The position numbers and the translations under genes were made by a program. The notes beneath the pieces are model-generated. The model searched no databases and was not told the origin of the DNA. It saw only the letters and a list, made by a program, of their open reading frames with translations. DNA of 64,000 nt from Rouxiella sp. S1S-2 (GTDB lineage: Bacteria; Pseudomonadota; Gammaproteobacteria; Enterobacterales; Enterobacteriaceae). Of the stretch, positions 15,573 through 30,245 are shown piece by piece (the stretch's first letter is position 1; every line of letters starts with the position of its first letter). Location: NCBI RefSeq assembly GCF_009208105.1, contig NZ_WFKL01000001.1, positions 620,001 through 684,000 on the forward strand. The letters run 5' to 3'.

Positions 15573-15704
15573 AAATCTCTGGATCTTTATTCAAGGGATT
15601 GACGATATATAATCTCTATTCTAGACATTTCCGGCTCTGATTGACAGCATCGTCTATCAATTGAGCACAGCGCCAGGACGGCGTTTAAACAGGAAATAGC
15701 AACC

Positions 15705-16874
15705 ATGACGCAACAGGAAGTGTGGCTCAGGCTCTCTGAGGTAAAAGGCCTCAGGGCAGCACGGCTTTGTCAGTGGGTCGACTCACTCGATGATGACACG
15801 CCGCTGACTTCTGCTCTGCTTCGTGCTCAGGGTTTTACGGAGGAACAGCGCAGCGCGTTTTTTCATCCACACTCGTTGAATATTACTGCTTCTCTTGCGT
15901 GGCTGGAGGAGGAAAATCATCACCTTATCTCGCTTAACAATCCCGAATACCCGCCTCTGCTGAAAAAAATTGCTTCACCGCCGCGGCTGCTTTATGTGCA
16001 AGGCCCGCCTGAACTGCTGCTTTCACCGCAGATGGCGATGGTGGGAAGTCGCGACTGTAGCCACTATGGTGAACATTGGGCGCAGTATTTTGCTGCCGGT
16101 CTGGTTAACAGCGGTTTTACGATTACGAGCGGCTTGGCCATGGGCATTGACGGTATTTGCCATCGTGCAGCCCTTGACGCTCAGGGCAAAACTATCGCGG
16201 TACTGGGCAGCGGCCTGCAGTATATTCATCCACAAATTCATAAATCCTTAGCGAAGCGCATTCTTGATAATGGCGGCGCGCTCGTTTCCGAGTTTCCGCT
16301 TAAAGCGCCGCCGTTGCCGCATAATTTTCCGCGACGCAACCGTATCATCAGTGGAATGAGCGTGGGAGTCTTAATTATTGAGGCCTCATTGCGCAGTGGG
16401 TCACTGATTACCGCCCGCTGTGCGCTTGAGCAGGGAAGAGAGGTTTTTGCGCTCCCAGGCTCAGTGCATAATCCCAACAGTGAAGGTACCCACTGGCTAA
16501 TTAAGCAGGGTGCTTATCTGGTCACGGATCCGCTGGATATCGCCGAACATATTGGCAGCGGGCTGACCTGGCTTTCTGCCGAAAATGACGCATTTTCTGA
16601 TGATTCGACCCTGCTGAGCGAAAAAATTGCTGAAGAAGTGAATATTTGTGCGGAAGTTACCGAACTTGAATTGCCATTTGTCGATGTGTTGGCTAACGTA
16701 GGATATGAGGTGACACCTGTTGACGTCGTCGCTGAACGTGCCGGCCAACCTGTGCCAGAGGTAGCAGTTAAATTGCTCGAACTGGAGTTAGCAGGATGGA
16801 TCGCAGCTGTATCCGGCGGCTATGTCCGAATTAGGAGGGCAGGCCATGTTCGACGTACTAATGTACTTATTTGA
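15705..16874 (+). CDS. dprA: DNA-processing protein DprA (Smf)
   Basis: 389 residues. An N-terminal helical (SAM-like) region of about 80 residues is followed by the Rossmann-like core with [11 protein letters not shown] (about 110-120), SGLAMGIDG and VSEFPL. The C-terminal segment (about 310-380) is winged-helix-like. DprA loads RecA on incoming single-stranded DNA in competent bacteria. Its role in enterobacteria is less clear. AGGAAA precedes the ATG. The end overlaps smg by 29 bases. Confidence 0.95.
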   Translation: MTQQEVWLRLSEVKGLRAARLCQWVDSLDDDTPLTSALLRAQGFTEEQRSAFFHPHSLNITASLAWLEEENHHLISLNNPEYPPLLKKIASPPRLLYVQGPPELLLSPQMAMVGSRDCSHYGEHWAQYFAAGLVNSGFTITSGLAMGIDGICHRAALDAQGKTIAVLGSGLQYIHPQIHKSLAKRILDNGGALVSEFPLKAPPLPHNFPRRNRIISGMSVGVLIIEASLRSGSLITARCALEQGREVFALPGSVHNPNSEGTHWLIKQGAYLVTDPLDIAEHIGSGLTWLSAENDAFSDDSTLLSEKIAEEVNICAEVTELELPFVDVLANVGYEVTPVDVVAERAGQPVPEVAVKLLELELAGWIAAVSGGYVRIRRAGHVRRTNVLI

Positions 16875-17319
16875 AACTTACATTCATAACGAAGCGGAGA
16901 TGAGTGTCGACCAAGATAGGTTAACAGATGATTTAACCGAAGCCGGATTTCACCGTACCGATATCCACAACGCGTTAAATTGGCTAGAAAAACTTGCAGA
17001 CTTGCAAGAGGGTGGCACGCCATCGCATTTGCTGGATGCGGACCCCTTTGCTCTGAGAGTTTATACCGACGAAGAGATGAGTCGCTTAGACGTCAGCTGC
17101 CGGGGATTCCTGTTATTTTTGGAGCAGATTAAAGTGTTGAACGTCGATACCCGGGAAATGGTTGTCGATCGTGTTATGGCGCTGGATACGGACGAGTTCG
17201 ATCTTGAAGACCTCAAGTGGGTCGTATTGATGGTTCTCTTTAATATTCCAGGCTATGAAAGTGCATATCAGCAAATGGAAGAGCTGTTATTTGACGTTAA
17301 TGAAGGTTATCTGCATTAA
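16846..17319 (+). CDS. smg: Smg family protein (DUF494)
   Basis: 157 residues, [19 protein letters not shown], the same length as E. coli Smg. The ATG at 16846 is chosen over one 24 bases upstream because TAGGAGGG precedes it and homology begins there. Acidic, no membrane segment or signal peptide. The molecular function is not known. It overlaps the dprA 3' end, so the two are probably co-expressed. Confidence 0.93.
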   Translation: MFDVLMYLFETYIHNEAEMSVDQDRLTDDLTEAGFHRTDIHNALNWLEKLADLQEGGTPSHLLDADPFALRVYTDEEMSRLDVSCRGFLLFLEQIKVLNVDTREMVVDRVMALDTDEFDLEDLKWVVLMVLFNIPGYESAYQQMEELLFDVNEGYLH

Positions 17320-17389
17320 AGCTATGGGCGTTCGTTACAGTGGTTAACACGACGCGAGTAGTTTGTAGGTAACGGGTAAAATACAGAGC

Positions 17390-17944
17390 ATGACAAAAGC
17401 AACGCTTTTTGCTGGGAAGCAAAATGAAATCTGTCCGGAATGTGGGGCCGATTTGGTGATCCGCAGTGGTCGCCACGGCCCTTTTCTCGGTTGTTCCAAC
17501 TATCCTGAATGTCAGCACATCCGCCCGTTAAAAACTCTGGCCGATGGCCACATTGTTAAAATCCTAGACGGACAGCAATGCCCTAAATGCCAGTCCACCC
17601 TGGTTTTACGTCAGGGGCGTTTTGGCATGTTTATCGGCTGTTCTGATTATCCGGCCTGTGACCATATTGAAGTTATCGATAAACCGGAAGAAACGTCGCT
17701 GTCATGCCCGCAGTGCGGTCAGGGGCATTTGCTACAGCGCAAATCCAGATTCGGCAAGGTATTTCACGCTTGCGACAGATATCCCGACTGCCAGTTTGCC
17801 ATTAACAATAAACCGGTTGCGGGCAGCTGCGAGGCTTGCCACTATCCGTTGTTAATGGAAAAGAAAACGGCGCAGGGGATCAAACTCTTTTGTGCCAGTA
17901 AGTTATGCGGTAAAGCCGTAGTTAAAGCAGATATAAAAATATGA
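17390..17944 (+). CDS. yrdD: topoisomerase I-type zinc-ribbon protein YrdD
   Basis: 184 residues made almost entirely of four zinc-ribbon repeats: CPECGADL...[13 protein letters not shown]...[13 protein letters not shown]...C..YPDC and a last one starting CEACHYPL. These resemble the C-terminal zinc fingers of DNA topoisomerase I, so nucleic-acid binding is likely. No catalytic domain is present. The stop overlaps the tsaC start (ATGA), indicating coupling. Confidence 0.92.
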   Translation: MTKATLFAGKQNEICPECGADLVIRSGRHGPFLGCSNYPECQHIRPLKTLADGHIVKILDGQQCPKCQSTLVLRQGRFGMFIGCSDYPACDHIEVIDKPEETSLSCPQCGQGHLLQRKSRFGKVFHACDRYPDCQFAINNKPVAGSCEACHYPLLMEKKTAQGIKLFCASKLCGKAVVKADIKI

Positions 17945-18510
17945 GCCAACAATCCGAATTCAATATACCTGCCGTATTGCAGGCATTAAAACACCAGCAG
18001 GTCGTGGCGTATCCTACCGAGGCCGTTTTTGGACTGGGATGCGACCCCGACAGTGAACAGGCCGTTGAGGCACTTTTGGCTCTTAAGCAGCGACCGCGCG
18101 ACAAGGGACTTATCCTGATTGCCGACAGCTATGAGCAACTGCTTCCTTATATAGACGAGTCAACGCTCAGCGCCGAGCGTCTCCAGCAAATTTTTGCCAG
18201 CTGGCCGGGGCCGGTAACTTGGGTTATGCCGGCAAAGGCGTCCACACCGCAGTGGCTAACGGGGCGTTTTACCTCCCTTGCCGTTCGGGTGAGTGACCAC
18301 CCTTTAGTGAAAGATCTTTGCCGTCAGTACGGCAAGCCTCTGGTTTCAACCAGTGCTAATCTCAGTGGTCAGCTACCTTGTCGTACGGCTGCTGAAGTAA
18401 AACTGCAATTCGGGCCACACTTCCCGGTGCTGGAAGGCGAGGTCGGTGGGCGTCAAAACCCGTCAGAAATTAAAGATGCCACTACCGGCGAACTCATACG
18501 CCAAGGTTAA
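17941..18510 (+). CDS. tsaC: threonylcarbamoyl-AMP synthase TsaC
   Basis: 189 residues, a YrdC/Sua5 single-domain protein (also called rimN or yrdC). The N-terminal [16 protein letters not shown] (about 21-36) and the [10 protein letters not shown] motif (about 50-59) contribute to the nucleotide and threonine-binding cleft. It makes L-threonylcarbamoyl-AMP for t6A37 modification of ANN-decoding tRNAs. Overlaps yrdD by 4 bases and precedes aroE by 12. Confidence 0.95.
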   Translation: MSQQSEFNIPAVLQALKHQQVVAYPTEAVFGLGCDPDSEQAVEALLALKQRPRDKGLILIADSYEQLLPYIDESTLSAERLQQIFASWPGPVTWVMPAKASTPQWLTGRFTSLAVRVSDHPLVKDLCRQYGKPLVSTSANLSGQLPCRTAAEVKLQFGPHFPVLEGEVGGRQNPSEIKDATTGELIRQG

Positions 18511-18522
18511 GGAAAGTCAGTC

Positions 18523-19341
18523 ATGTCCTCTTTTGCTGTATTCGGTAATCCAATCAGTCATAGCAAATCACCGCGTATTCACGCCCTTTTTGCTGAGCAA
18601 ACCGGTATTGCGCATCTATACGGCACCGTTTTGGCCCCGCATGATGAATTTGAAGAGACGCTGCACGGTTTTTTTGCCAATGGAGCAAAAGGCGCAAATA
18701 TTACCGTTCCTTTTAAGGAGCGAGCATTTGCCGAGTCAGATGAACTGTCGGACCGCGCTTCGCTGAGCGGTGCCGTTAATACGTTGAAGCTATTAGAGGA
18801 TGGCCGTCTACTGGGCGACAATACCGACGGCGTTGGTATGCTGAGCGATCTGCAGCGGCTGGATATGATCAAGCCTGGCAATCGCGTTTTGTTGGTGGGT
18901 GCAGGCGGCGCGGCGCGAGGTGTTATTCTGCCTTTACTTGATTTCGGCTGCGTCGTGGTCGTCACTAACCGTACTTTTGAGCGCGCACAGCATCTGCAGA
19001 ATATTTTCGAAGCCAAAGGCGACATTACCGCCGTTGCGATGGCTGACCTCGAAGGACAGCCGTTTGATCTGCTCATCAACGCCACGGCTTCAGGAATCAA
19101 AGGTGAAGTACCCGCAGTACCCTCTTCGGTAATAACACCGCAGACCCGCATCTACGACATGTTCTATCAGGCGGGCGAAACACCTTTTATTGCCTGGGCA
19201 AAACAACACGGGGCAGAACATACTGCCGATGGGTTGGGAATGCTGGTGGGGCAGGCCGCACACGCCTTCTATCTTTGGCACGGCGTAATGCCTGATATTG
19301 AGCCGGTGCTAGAACAGTTGAAGCAAGATCTTGCTGGTTAA
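18523..19341 (+). CDS. aroE: shikimate dehydrogenase (NADP)
   Basis: 272 residues, the E. coli length. The substrate motif NPISHSKSP (7-15), the catalytic-lysine region NITVPFKE and the NTDGVG motif are present, followed by the NADP-binding loop GAGGAARG. It reduces 3-dehydroshikimate in aromatic biosynthesis. That pathway also supplies chorismate for the enterobactin genes further along, though the two are not linked in regulation. Confidence 0.97.
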   Translation: MSSFAVFGNPISHSKSPRIHALFAEQTGIAHLYGTVLAPHDEFEETLHGFFANGAKGANITVPFKERAFAESDELSDRASLSGAVNTLKLLEDGRLLGDNTDGVGMLSDLQRLDMIKPGNRVLLVGAGGAARGVILPLLDFGCVVVVTNRTFERAQHLQNIFEAKGDITAVAMADLEGQPFDLLINATASGIKGEVPAVPSSVITPQTRIYDMFYQAGETPFIAWAKQHGAEHTADGLGMLVGQAAHAFYLWHGVMPDIEPVLEQLKQDLAG

Positions 19342-19350
19342 CCTAAATAA

Positions 19351-19372
19351 GGGGATCCGCATTCAGATCCCC
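19351..19372. terminator. hairpin between convergent aroE and yrdA
   Basis: GGGGATC (19351-19357) pairs with GATCCCC (19366-19372) around an 8-base loop in the 75-base gap where yrdB lies in E. coli. No T-run follows on the plus strand, so its strength as a terminator is uncertain. Confidence 0.5.
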
Positions 19373-19416
19373 GCTGCATTGAACTGAGTAAAGAAGAGAA
19401 TAAAGAGTGCGGGCGG

Positions 19417-19962
19417 TTACCTGTCTTCTCCTGACAAGTATTCATCCTTCCATTTAACATAGTTATTGGATGAGTAGGTCAAACCTGCGATTTCTGCGGC
19501 CGTAAGTTCCCGGGCTTGTTTGACCGGGCTGCCTAAATAGAGATAGCCGCTCTCCAGCCTTTTACCCGGCGGCACCAAACTGCCGGCACCAATCATCACG
19601 TCATCTTCAATTATTGCGCCATCAAGCACTATTGACCCCATTCCAACCAGCACTCTGTTTCCTACCGTACAGCCGTGCAGCATGGCTTTATGCCCCACCG
19701 TTACGTCTTCGCCAATAATCAGGGGAAAGCCTTCAGGATTATGTGCGGACTGGTGGGTAACGTGCAGAACGCTGCCGTCTTGGATATTGCTGCGACAGCC
19801 AATGACCACATTGTTGACGTCACCGCGAATGGCAACCAAGGGCCAGATGCTAACGTCGTCCGCCAAATCTACATCGCCAATCACTACGCTGGTGGGATCA
19901 ACCATCACGCGTTCGCCCAATTTTGGGCGGGTTCCTTTATAGGAACGTAAAAACTTAGACAT
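19417..19962 (-). CDS. yrdA: gamma-class carbonic anhydrase-like hexapeptide protein YrdA
   Basis: 181 residues with left-handed beta-helix hexapeptide repeats throughout (for example VVIGDVDLADDVSIWP and VTVGHKAMLHGCTVGN). The histidines in LHVTHQS and GHKAMLHGC fit the metal-ligand positions of gamma carbonic anhydrases. Family members are often inactive or of unknown substrate. It is divergent from the rRNA operon. Confidence 0.93.
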   Translation of the reverse strand: MSKFLRSYKGTRPKLGERVMVDPTSVVIGDVDLADDVSIWPLVAIRGDVNNVVIGCRSNIQDGSVLHVTHQSAHNPEGFPLIIGEDVTVGHKAMLHGCTVGNRVLVGMGSIVLDGAIIEDDVMIGAGSLVPPGKRLESGYLYLGSPVKQARELTAAEIAGLTYSSNNYVKWKDEYLSGEDR

Positions 19963-20125
19963 ATATTCCTCTCTTATGAGACTGACTGTCTCTGGGAATA
20001 TAGTCTCTGGATCTCTTAATACATAGTATTGCCCGACAGGATCGTCGATAAAAGCATCCGATCGTGCAAGAACTCCACGAAAGGAGCAAAAAACAGGCGG
20101 TTGAATTTAAAAGATCAAAAAACAC

Positions 20126-20153
20126 TTGTGGAATAAATCGGGATCCCTATAAT
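20126..20153 (+). promoter_or_regulatory. rRNA operon promoter P1
   Basis: -35 TTGTGG (20126-20131) and -10 TATAAT (20148-20153) are separated by 16 bases, followed by GCCGC. The A/T-rich stretch just upstream (around 20107-20123) looks like an UP element. Spacing and GC discriminator are those of enterobacterial rrn P1 promoters. Confidence 0.8.
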
Positions 20154-20244
20154 GCCGCTCCAACGACAGGGAACAACGCAGCAGCAACGCGGTGTGAACG
20201 AGTCGGGAAGAATTAAAAATGATGTTGATTGATAAAATAATCGG

Positions 20245-20272
20245 TTGACATTAAATGAGGAAAGCGTAATAT
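20245..20272 (+). promoter_or_regulatory. rRNA operon promoter P2
   Basis: -35 TTGACA (20245-20250) and -10 TAATAT (20267-20272), 16-base spacer, followed by a CGCC discriminator. It lies about 120 bases after P1, the usual tandem arrangement. Confidence 0.8.
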
Positions 20273-20311
20273 ACGCCACCTCGAGTTAGCAAGCGAAAGC
20301 GCGTAACTCAC

Positions 20312-20324
20312 TGCTCTTTAACAA
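20312..20324 (+). promoter_or_regulatory. boxA antitermination site in the 16S leader
   Basis: TGCTCTTTAACAA, the classic boxA, 170 bases before the 16S gene. It loads NusB-S10 and related factors for rRNA antitermination. A GC-containing hairpin just upstream (GCGAAAGC) fits boxB. Confidence 0.85.
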
Positions 20325-20326
20325 TT

Positions 20327-20345
20327 TATCAGACAATCTGTGTGG
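20327..20345 (+). other. 5' arm of the RNase III processing stem around 16S
   Basis: The 19 bases 20327-20345 are perfectly complementary to 22062-22080 downstream of 16S. Together they form the long stem from which RNase III cuts pre-16S RNA. Confidence 0.85.
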
Positions 20346-20493
20346 GCACTCACAAGACGATATCAGCCACTTCGGTGGCAACAGAATATCAAGGCAGCAA
20401 TGCCAAGTCTTAGAGTGACCAAGCAGTAATTCATTATGAATGATGTGAAGTAACTTTGAGCATCGCTGAACTTGTTTCAGCAAATCGAACTTT

Positions 20494-22036
<1,543 letters not shown>

Positions 22037-22061
22037 CCTAAAGATACGCATTGTGCAGTGT

Positions 22062-22080
22062 CCACACAGATTGTCTGATA
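22062..22080 (+). other. 3' arm of the RNase III processing stem around 16S
   Basis: Perfect complement of 20327-20345, located 25 bases after the 16S 3' end. Confidence 0.85.
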
Positions 22081-22180
22081 GATGTAAATGAGCAAGAGCA
22101 CCCATTCGTTAAAGGCGTATGAAGCTACCGAGATGTTAAAACATCGGTCGCTTGAATTTGCATAGCAAATTCTCGCCTTT

Positions 22181-22224
22181 ACACGGAAATAGCAAATCAG
22201 TGATTTGCTAAGCAATTTCCGTGT
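22181..22224 (+). other. hairpin in the 16S-tRNA-Glu spacer
   Basis: ACACGGAAAT (22181-22190) pairs with ATTTCCGTGT (22215-22224). An inner stem AGCAAATCA/TGATTTGCT (22191-22199 with 22201-22209) leaves AAGCA bulged. The outer arm includes the first two bases of tRNA-Glu, so its opening may be tied to 5' processing of the tRNA. Confidence 0.6.
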
Positions 22225-22298
22225 CCCCATCGTCTAGAGGCCTAGGACACTGCCCTTTCACGGCTGTAACAGGGGTTCGAATCCCCTTGGGGACGCCA
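22223..22298 (+). tRNA. tRNA-Glu (anticodon TTC)
   Basis: 76 bases with encoded CCA. The GTCCCC/GGGGAC acceptor stem, the anticodon loop with TTC in CCCTTTCACGG and the T-arm GGTTCGAATCC are all present. It lies in the 16S-23S spacer as the only tRNA there. Confidence 0.97.
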
Positions 22299-22387
22299 TC
22301 CGATAACGCGTGAAAGTCGTTATCACTCTGACCGTGCAGGTCAGAAATTATCTTAAAGATGACTTTAACGAGTCGTGTTTAAGATAT

Positions 22388-22400
22388 TGCTCTTTAACAA
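22388..22400 (+). promoter_or_regulatory. boxA in the 16S-23S spacer
   Basis: A second TGCTCTTTAACAA, identical to the leader boxA, 154 bases before 23S. This is the usual position for renewing antitermination before the long 23S gene. Confidence 0.8.
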
Positions 22401-22553
22401 TCTGGAACAAGCTGAAAAATTGAAACGATACAGCTGAACATAACTCTCCGTAGAAGTACTGAGTTATGGGCGCCTGTATTAGAGTCTCTCAAATAATCGC
22501 AGCACGAACGTGGTCGCTCTTTATTGATTAAAGAAGACACCTTCGGGTTGTGA

Positions 22554-25461
<2,908 letters not shown>

Positions 25462-25585
25462 ACAACACCGAAGGTGTTTTAGAGAGACACAAAAGACTTA
25501 AGTTTCAATGAAATCAGCTTGTTCAAAGATTGGTTCTGATGGCTTACCCTGAATGATGGGGAAAGCGGTTAGAATAAAACGAATT

Positions 25586-25705
25586 TGCCTGGCAGCAGTA
25601 GCGCGGTGGTCCCACCTGACCCCATGCCGAACTCAGAAGTGAAACGCCGTAGCGCCGATGGTAGTGTGGGGTCTCCCCATGCGAGAGTAGGGAACTGCCA
25701 GGCAT
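25586..25705 (+). rRNA. 5S ribosomal RNA, first copy
   Basis: 120 bases, TGCCTGGCAGCAGTAGCG to CTGCCAGGCAT. It differs from the second copy at positions 9 (A/G) and 13 (G/C). Confidence 0.97.
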
Positions 25706-25759
25706 CAATTTAACATCTTGCTGTGAATTAACCAGCTAGGTGTTGCAGTAGATTAGTAT

Positions 25760-25835
25760 GCTGATATGGCTCAGTTGGTAGAGCGCACCCTTGGTAAGGG
25801 TGAGGTCCCCAGTTCGACTCTGGGTATCAGCACCA
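25760..25835 (+). tRNA. tRNA-Thr (anticodon GGT)
   Basis: 76 bases with encoded CCA; GCTGATA/TATCAGC acceptor stem, anticodon GGT in CCTTGGTAAGG, T-arm AGTTCGACTCT. It lies between the two 5S genes, as thrV does in E. coli rrnD. Confidence 0.97.
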
Positions 25836-25857
25836 GAAATAAAGTATTAAAAGAATT

Positions 25858-25977
25858 TGCCTGGCGGCACTAGCGCGGTGGTCCCACCTGACCCCATGCC
25901 GAACTCAGAAGTGAAACGCCGTAGCGCCGATGGTAGTGTGGGGTCTCCCCATGCGAGAGTAGGGAACTGCCAGGCAT
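25858..25977 (+). rRNA. 5S ribosomal RNA, second copy
   Basis: 120 bases, nearly identical to the first copy (two base differences seen near the 5' end). Placed after tRNA-Thr, like rrfF of E. coli. Confidence 0.97.
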
Positions 25978-25993
25978 CAAATAAACAGAGAAA

Positions 25994-26020
25994 CCTCAGT
26001 CGAAAGACTGGGGTTTTTTT
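25994..26020 (+). terminator. rRNA operon terminator, copy 1
   Basis: CCTCAGTC-GAAA-GACTGGGG stem-loop followed by seven T residues, 17 bases after the second 5S gene. Confidence 0.9.
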
Positions 26021-26161
26021 GTTTGGCGCATTGATGGCCGGTTGCCTGCTCGATAAGAGAGTAGGACTAAAAGCTTCGCTTTTAGCACGTTGCCTGCAAC
26101 GGCCCGAAGGGTGTATGACGAAGTCATGCATAACCTGCCAGGCATCAAATAAAGCACAGAA
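26021..26161. repeat. spacer with a 5S 3'-end remnant between duplicated terminators
   Basis: The sequence CTGCCAGGCATCAAATAAA occurs at 25967-25985, the 5S end, and again at 26135-26153, each followed by the same terminator. The second copy retains only the last 14 or so bases of 5S. A small hairpin, CTAAAAGC-TTC-GCTTTTAG at about 26067-26086, lies in between. No gene is seen here. Confidence 0.7.
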
Positions 26162-26187
26162 CCTTAGTCGAAAGACTGGGGTTTTTT
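26162..26187 (+). terminator. rRNA operon terminator, copy 2
   Basis: CCTTAGTC-GAAA-GACTGGGG and TTTTTT: one base changed relative to copy 1 in the stem (a G.U pair now). Confidence 0.85.
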
Positions 26188-26206
26188 GTAAGCATAAAAC
26201 GGCAAT

Positions 26207-26241
26207 AAAAAGGCCTCGATCTGACGATCGAGGCCTTTTTT
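26207..26241. terminator. bidirectional terminator between the rRNA operon and actP
   Basis: GGCCTCGATC and GATCGAGGCC (26212-26221 with 26226-26235) form a perfect 10-bp stem with a 4-base loop, A-run before and T-run after. It can stop rRNA readthrough and end the minus-strand acs-yjcH-actP operon. Confidence 0.9.
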
Positions 26242-26262
26242 GTTTAAATTATCGACTAATTA

Positions 26263-27921
26263 TTAGTGTTTACTGCTCTGAGAGATGCCAATACCGGTCT
26301 GAGAGCGTACAAATTGTGGCCAAAAAAGCTTCCTTTCTGCCGCGCCCGAAGGGGATTTATCAGTGATCGAGAAGAACCAAATACCGACAAATGCCACGAT
26401 CATTGAGAACAGCGCTGGGTACTCATAAGGATAAATCGGCTTGGCGTGACCCAGGATTTGTACCCAAATAGTTGGACCTAGGATCATCAAAATAATTGCC
26501 GTGAGCAGCCCTAACCATCCTCCAATCATCGCACCGCGCGTCGTAAGTTTTGACCAATACATCGACAGTAAAATAATCGGGAAGTTACAGCTGGCGGCTA
26601 TGGAGAATGCCAGCCCAACCATGAACGCAATATTCTGTTTTTCAAACAAAATACCTAACGCAATGGCCACAAAACCAAGCACCACTACTGTCGATTTTGA
26701 TACCCGCAGCTCGGCAAGCTCCGTTGCCTTGCCGTCCTTTATTACGCTGGAATAAAGGTCATGTGAAACCGCCGAGGCACCTGCCAGTGTTAAGCCAGCC
26801 ACGACCGCCAGTATGGTGGCAAAGGCTACGGCAGAGATAAAGCCGAGGAAGAAGCTACCTCCCACCGCGTTTGCCAAATGCACCGCCGCCATATTATTAC
26901 CGCCTAGCAGGGCACCGCTGGCATCTTTAAAGGCCGGATTGGAACTCACTAATACAATGGCACCAAAGCCGATAATAAAAGTGAGTATGTAAAAATAACC
27001 AATAAATCCAGTGGCATAGAAGACGCTTTTACGTGCCTCTTTGGCATCATTAACGGTAAAGAACCGCATTAGAATATGCGGTAATCCCGCTGTACCAAAC
27101 ATCAGCGCCAGCCCTAATGACAGCGCAGATATCGGGTCAGAGACCAACCCCCCGGGGCTCATTATGGCAATACCTTTCGGATGCACCGCCGCCGCTTGAG
27201 CAAACAGGGTGTTGAAGTTAAATCCAACTGATTTCATTACCATCAGCGCCATAAAACTTGCGCCCGCCAACAGCAATACAGCTTTAATGATTTGCACCCA
27301 GGTGGTTGCCAACATGCCGCCAAACAGCACATAGAGCACCATCAAAATACCCACCAGCACCACGGCAACCATATAGTCGAGACCAAATAGAAGCTGAATA
27401 AGCTTACCCGCACCCACCATCTGAGCAATCAGATACAGCGCGACGACCACTAGCGAGCCGCAGGCTGAAAGGGTACGAATAGGTTTTTGTTTCAGTCGGT
27501 AAGAGGCCACGTCGGCGAAGGTATATTTGCCCAGATTCCGTAAGCGTTCGGCTATCAGAAACAGAATAATCGGCCAACCGATCAGAAAACCTATCGAGTA
27601 AATCAGGCCGTCATAACCGGAGGTATAAACCAGCGCAGAAATACCGAGAAAAGAGGCGGCAGACATGAAGTCCCCGGCAATAGCCAGACCGTTTTGCAAA
27701 CCGGTTATCTGCCCACCCGCCGTGTAGTAGTCCTGACGGGAGCGGGTCCGTTTAGAGGCCCAGTAAGTGATATACAGTGTGGCACCGACGAACAGCACGA
27801 ACATGATGATAGCTTCGATGTTCAGCGGTTGTCGTTTAACAGCACCGGAAATCCCCTCGGCGGCCCAAGCGCTAGAACTCAGCGCCAGACAGGCCAAAAC
27901 GCCCAGACGGCGGGCGTTCAT
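26263..27921 (-). CDS. actP: acetate/glycolate:cation symporter ActP
   Basis: 552 residues; E. coli 549. An N-terminal signal-like segment ([15 protein letters not shown], residues 7-21) is followed by about 13 hydrophobic segments of the sodium:solute symporter family, with the SSF signature region around [17 protein letters not shown]. It scavenges micromolar acetate. The start overlaps the yjcH stop (ATGA), so translation is coupled. Last gene of acs-yjcH-actP. Confidence 0.96.
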   Translation of the reverse strand: MNARRLGVLACLALSSSAWAAEGISGAVKRQPLNIEAIIMFVLFVGATLYITYWASKRTRSRQDYYTAGGQITGLQNGLAIAGDFMSAASFLGISALVYTSGYDGLIYSIGFLIGWPIILFLIAERLRNLGKYTFADVASYRLKQKPIRTLSACGSLVVVALYLIAQMVGAGKLIQLLFGLDYMVAVVLVGILMVLYVLFGGMLATTWVQIIKAVLLLAGASFMALMVMKSVGFNFNTLFAQAAAVHPKGIAIMSPGGLVSDPISALSLGLALMFGTAGLPHILMRFFTVNDAKEARKSVFYATGFIGYFYILTFIIGFGAIVLVSSNPAFKDASGALLGGNNMAAVHLANAVGGSFFLGFISAVAFATILAVVAGLTLAGASAVSHDLYSSVIKDGKATELAELRVSKSTVVVLGFVAIALGILFEKQNIAFMVGLAFSIAASCNFPIILLSMYWSKLTTRGAMIGGWLGLLTAIILMILGPTIWVQILGHAKPIYPYEYPALFSMIVAFVGIWFFSITDKSPSGAAERKLFWPQFVRSQTGIGISQSSKH

Positions 27922-28229
27922 GGTTTCACCTCGCGGATAATATCTGCCGTCAGACGGTCAAATTCACCGTTTGCCCGCACGACATAAATGCCGGTTAATA
28001 CAAAAGAGATAACAATCAGCCCAACGCCCACTGGGATCCCGCGCGTAATGGTGGCGCCTGCGTAAAGCGGCGTGCCCAGCCATTGAGGTTCGAAGGCGAT
28101 AAGGAAGATAAAAGCGACGTACATTAGCAGCGTAATAATGGAGAGCAGCCAGGCAAACCGGCTGCGCTTATGCACCAACTCTTTAAAACGCGGATTACTT
28201 TCAACCTTCTGATAAATGAGATCATTCAT
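27918..28229 (-). CDS. yjcH: DUF485 inner-membrane protein YjcH
   Basis: 103 residues from the ATG at 28229 ([12 protein letters not shown]). A GTG six bases upstream is rejected because GGAG sits 8 bases before the ATG and the family begins here. Two transmembrane segments, about residues 25-47 and 61-81. Found with actP in most enterobacteria; an accessory role in acetate uptake is likely but not proven. Confidence 0.92.
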   Translation of the reverse strand: MNDLIYQKVESNPRFKELVHKRSRFAWLLSIITLLMYVAFIFLIAFEPQWLGTPLYAGATITRGIPVGVGLIVISFVLTGIYVVRANGEFDRLTADIIREVKP

Positions 28230-28283
28230 CGACACGACTCCTGTGAGGCATTGATTGAGTTCACCGCGCCGAGGCGGTGAAAA

Positions 28284-30245
28284 TTATGACGACGTTTTCA
28301 TTGATTGTTTTTCTTCCAACAGTTTATCGACCACGCCAGGATCGGCGAGGGTAGAGGTATCTCCAAAGTTAGAGGTATCGCCAGCGGCAATCTTGCGCAG
28401 AATACGGCGCATTATCTTGCCTGAGCGGGTTTTTGGCAGTGAGTCCGTCCAATGAAGAATGTCCGGCGTTGCGATAGGCCCTATTTCCTTGCGTACCCAG
28501 TTACGCACTTCGGCATAGAGCTCCGGCGTCGGTTCTTCGCCGTGGTTCAGCGTTACGTAGGCATAAATTGCCTGTCCCTTGATGCTGTGAGGGAAACCAA
28601 CCACCGCCGCTTCGGCGATTTTAGGATGAGAAACCAGCGCAGATTCAATCTCTGCCGTGCCCAGACGGTGGCCGGAAACATTCAGCACGTCATCAACGCG
28701 GCCGGTTATCCAGTAATAACCGTCTTCGTCACGACGTGCACCGTCACCGCTGAAGTACATGTTTTTGAAGGTTGAGAAATAGGTCTGCTCAAAGCGCTCA
28801 TGATCGCCAAACAGCGTACGTGCTTGACCCGGCCAAGAGTCAACGATGACCAGATTGCCTTCGGTCGCGCCTTCCTGCGGATTGCCTTCGTTATCGACTA
28901 AGGCAGGCTGCACGCCGAAGAACGGACGCGTGGCCGAACCCGCTTTAAGCTCCGTTGCGCCCGGCAGCGGGGTAATCATGAAACCGCCTGTTTCAGTCTG
29001 CCACCAGGTATCGACGATCGGACATTTGCTGTTACCAATCGTCTTGTAATACCACTCCCAGGCCTCTGGGTTAATCGGCTCGCCGACCGATCCGAGAATG
29101 CGCAGCGTACTGCGGCTGGTACCTTCAACGGCCTTATCCCCTTCGGCCATTAATGCGCGAATAGCCGTGGGTGCGGTATAAAGAATATTGACCTTATGTT
29201 TATCAACAACCTGTGACATGCGGTTAGTGGTGGGATAATTTGGCACGCCTTCAAACATCAGCGTAATCGCGCCTACCGCCAGGGGGCCGTACAGCAGATA
29301 GCTGTGGCCTGTTACCCAGCCTACGTCAGCGGTGCACCAGTAAACATCGCCGTCGTGATAATCGAATACGTATTTGAAGGTCAGCGCGGCATAAACCAGA
29401 TAACCGCCGGTGGTATGCAATACCCCTTTAGGTTTGCCGGTTGAGCCAGAGGTATAAAGGATAAACAGCGGATCTTCGGCCTTCATTTCGGTTGGTGGGC
29501 AGTTTGCCGACGCGTGGGCAATTTCGTCATGCCACCAGACGTCGCGACCTTCTTTCCATTCACCTTTTTTTCCGGTGCGCTGATAAACGATAACGTGGGT
29601 GATGGTCACTACGCCCGGGTTTTTCAACGCGTCGTCAACGTTTTGCTTCAGCGGAATGGTGCGACCGGCGCGCAGGCCCTCATCGGCGGTGATCACCAGT
29701 TTGGCATTGGAGTCGATGATTCGTCCTGCAACGGCTTCGGGTGAGAACCCGGCAAAGATAACCGAATGCACGGCGCCGATGCGTGCGCAGGCCAGCATGG
29801 CGACCGCCGCTTCTGGCACCATTGGCATATAGATTGCGACTACGTCGCCTTTTTTAATGCCCTTATCTTTTAAGACATTGGCAAATTTACAAACGTCTTC
29901 ATGCAGTTGTTGATAAGTGACGAATTTATTTTCGGCCTTAGGGTCGTCGCCTTCCCAGATGATAGCCACCTGATCGCCGCGTTCGGCGAGGTGACGGTCA
30001 AGGCAGTTGGCCGCCAGATTCAGCGTACCGTCCTCAAACCAGCGGATATCAATGTTACCCGGTGCAAACGAAGTGTTTTTCACTTGAGTAAAAGGTTTGA
30101 TCCAATCGATGACTTTCGCCTGCTCCCCCCAAAATGCGTCAGGATCTTCCACAGACTGTTGATAGTATTGTTGATATTTCTCAGGTGTAATCAGGGCTCG
30201 TTCTGCAATAGGCGCAGGAATAGGGTGCTTATGGGATTGGCTCAT
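28284..30245 (-). CDS. acs: acetyl-CoA synthetase
   Basis: 653 residues from the second of two adjacent ATG codons ([19 protein letters not shown]). It lies 7 bases after GGAG and matches the E. coli start. ANL-superfamily adenylating enzyme: the core motif [18 protein letters not shown], then [19 protein letters not shown], and near the end [11 protein letters not shown] with the conserved catalytic lysine that is inactivated by acetylation (Lys609 in E. coli). It converts acetate, ATP and CoA to acetyl-CoA. Operon with yjcH and actP. CRP control is known in E. coli, but no confident site was recognised upstream. Confidence 0.97.
   Translation of the reverse strand: MSQSHKHPIPAPIAERALITPEKYQQYYQQSVEDPDAFWGEQAKVIDWIKPFTQVKNTSFAPGNIDIRWFEDGTLNLAANCLDRHLAERGDQVAIIWEGDDPKAENKFVTYQQLHEDVCKFANVLKDKGIKKGDVVAIYMPMVPEAAVAMLACARIGAVHSVIFAGFSPEAVAGRIIDSNAKLVITADEGLRAGRTIPLKQNVDDALKNPGVVTITHVIVYQRTGKKGEWKEGRDVWWHDEIAHASANCPPTEMKAEDPLFILYTSGSTGKPKGVLHTTGGYLVYAALTFKYVFDYHDGDVYWCTADVGWVTGHSYLLYGPLAVGAITLMFEGVPNYPTTNRMSQVVDKHKVNILYTAPTAIRALMAEGDKAVEGTSRSTLRILGSVGEPINPEAWEWYYKTIGNSKCPIVDTWWQTETGGFMITPLPGATELKAGSATRPFFGVQPALVDNEGNPQEGATEGNLVIVDSWPGQARTLFGDHERFEQTYFSTFKNMYFSGDGARRDEDGYYWITGRVDDVLNVSGHRLGTAEIESALVSHPKIAEAAVVGFPHSIKGQAIYAYVTLNHGEEPTPELYAEVRNWVRKEIGPIATPDILHWTDSLPKTRSGKIMRRILRKIAAGDTSNFGDTSTLADPGVVDKLLEEKQSMKTSS

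Noticed and set aside
18579..19151. 190-codon minus-strand frame opposite aroE
   Set aside because: Shadow of aroE; low-complexity Ser/Arg-rich product and no start signals.
25857..26366. 169-codon plus-strand open frame after tRNA-Thr
   Set aside because: It runs through the second 5S gene, two terminators and the end of actP; no ribosome-binding site and no protein-like sequence.
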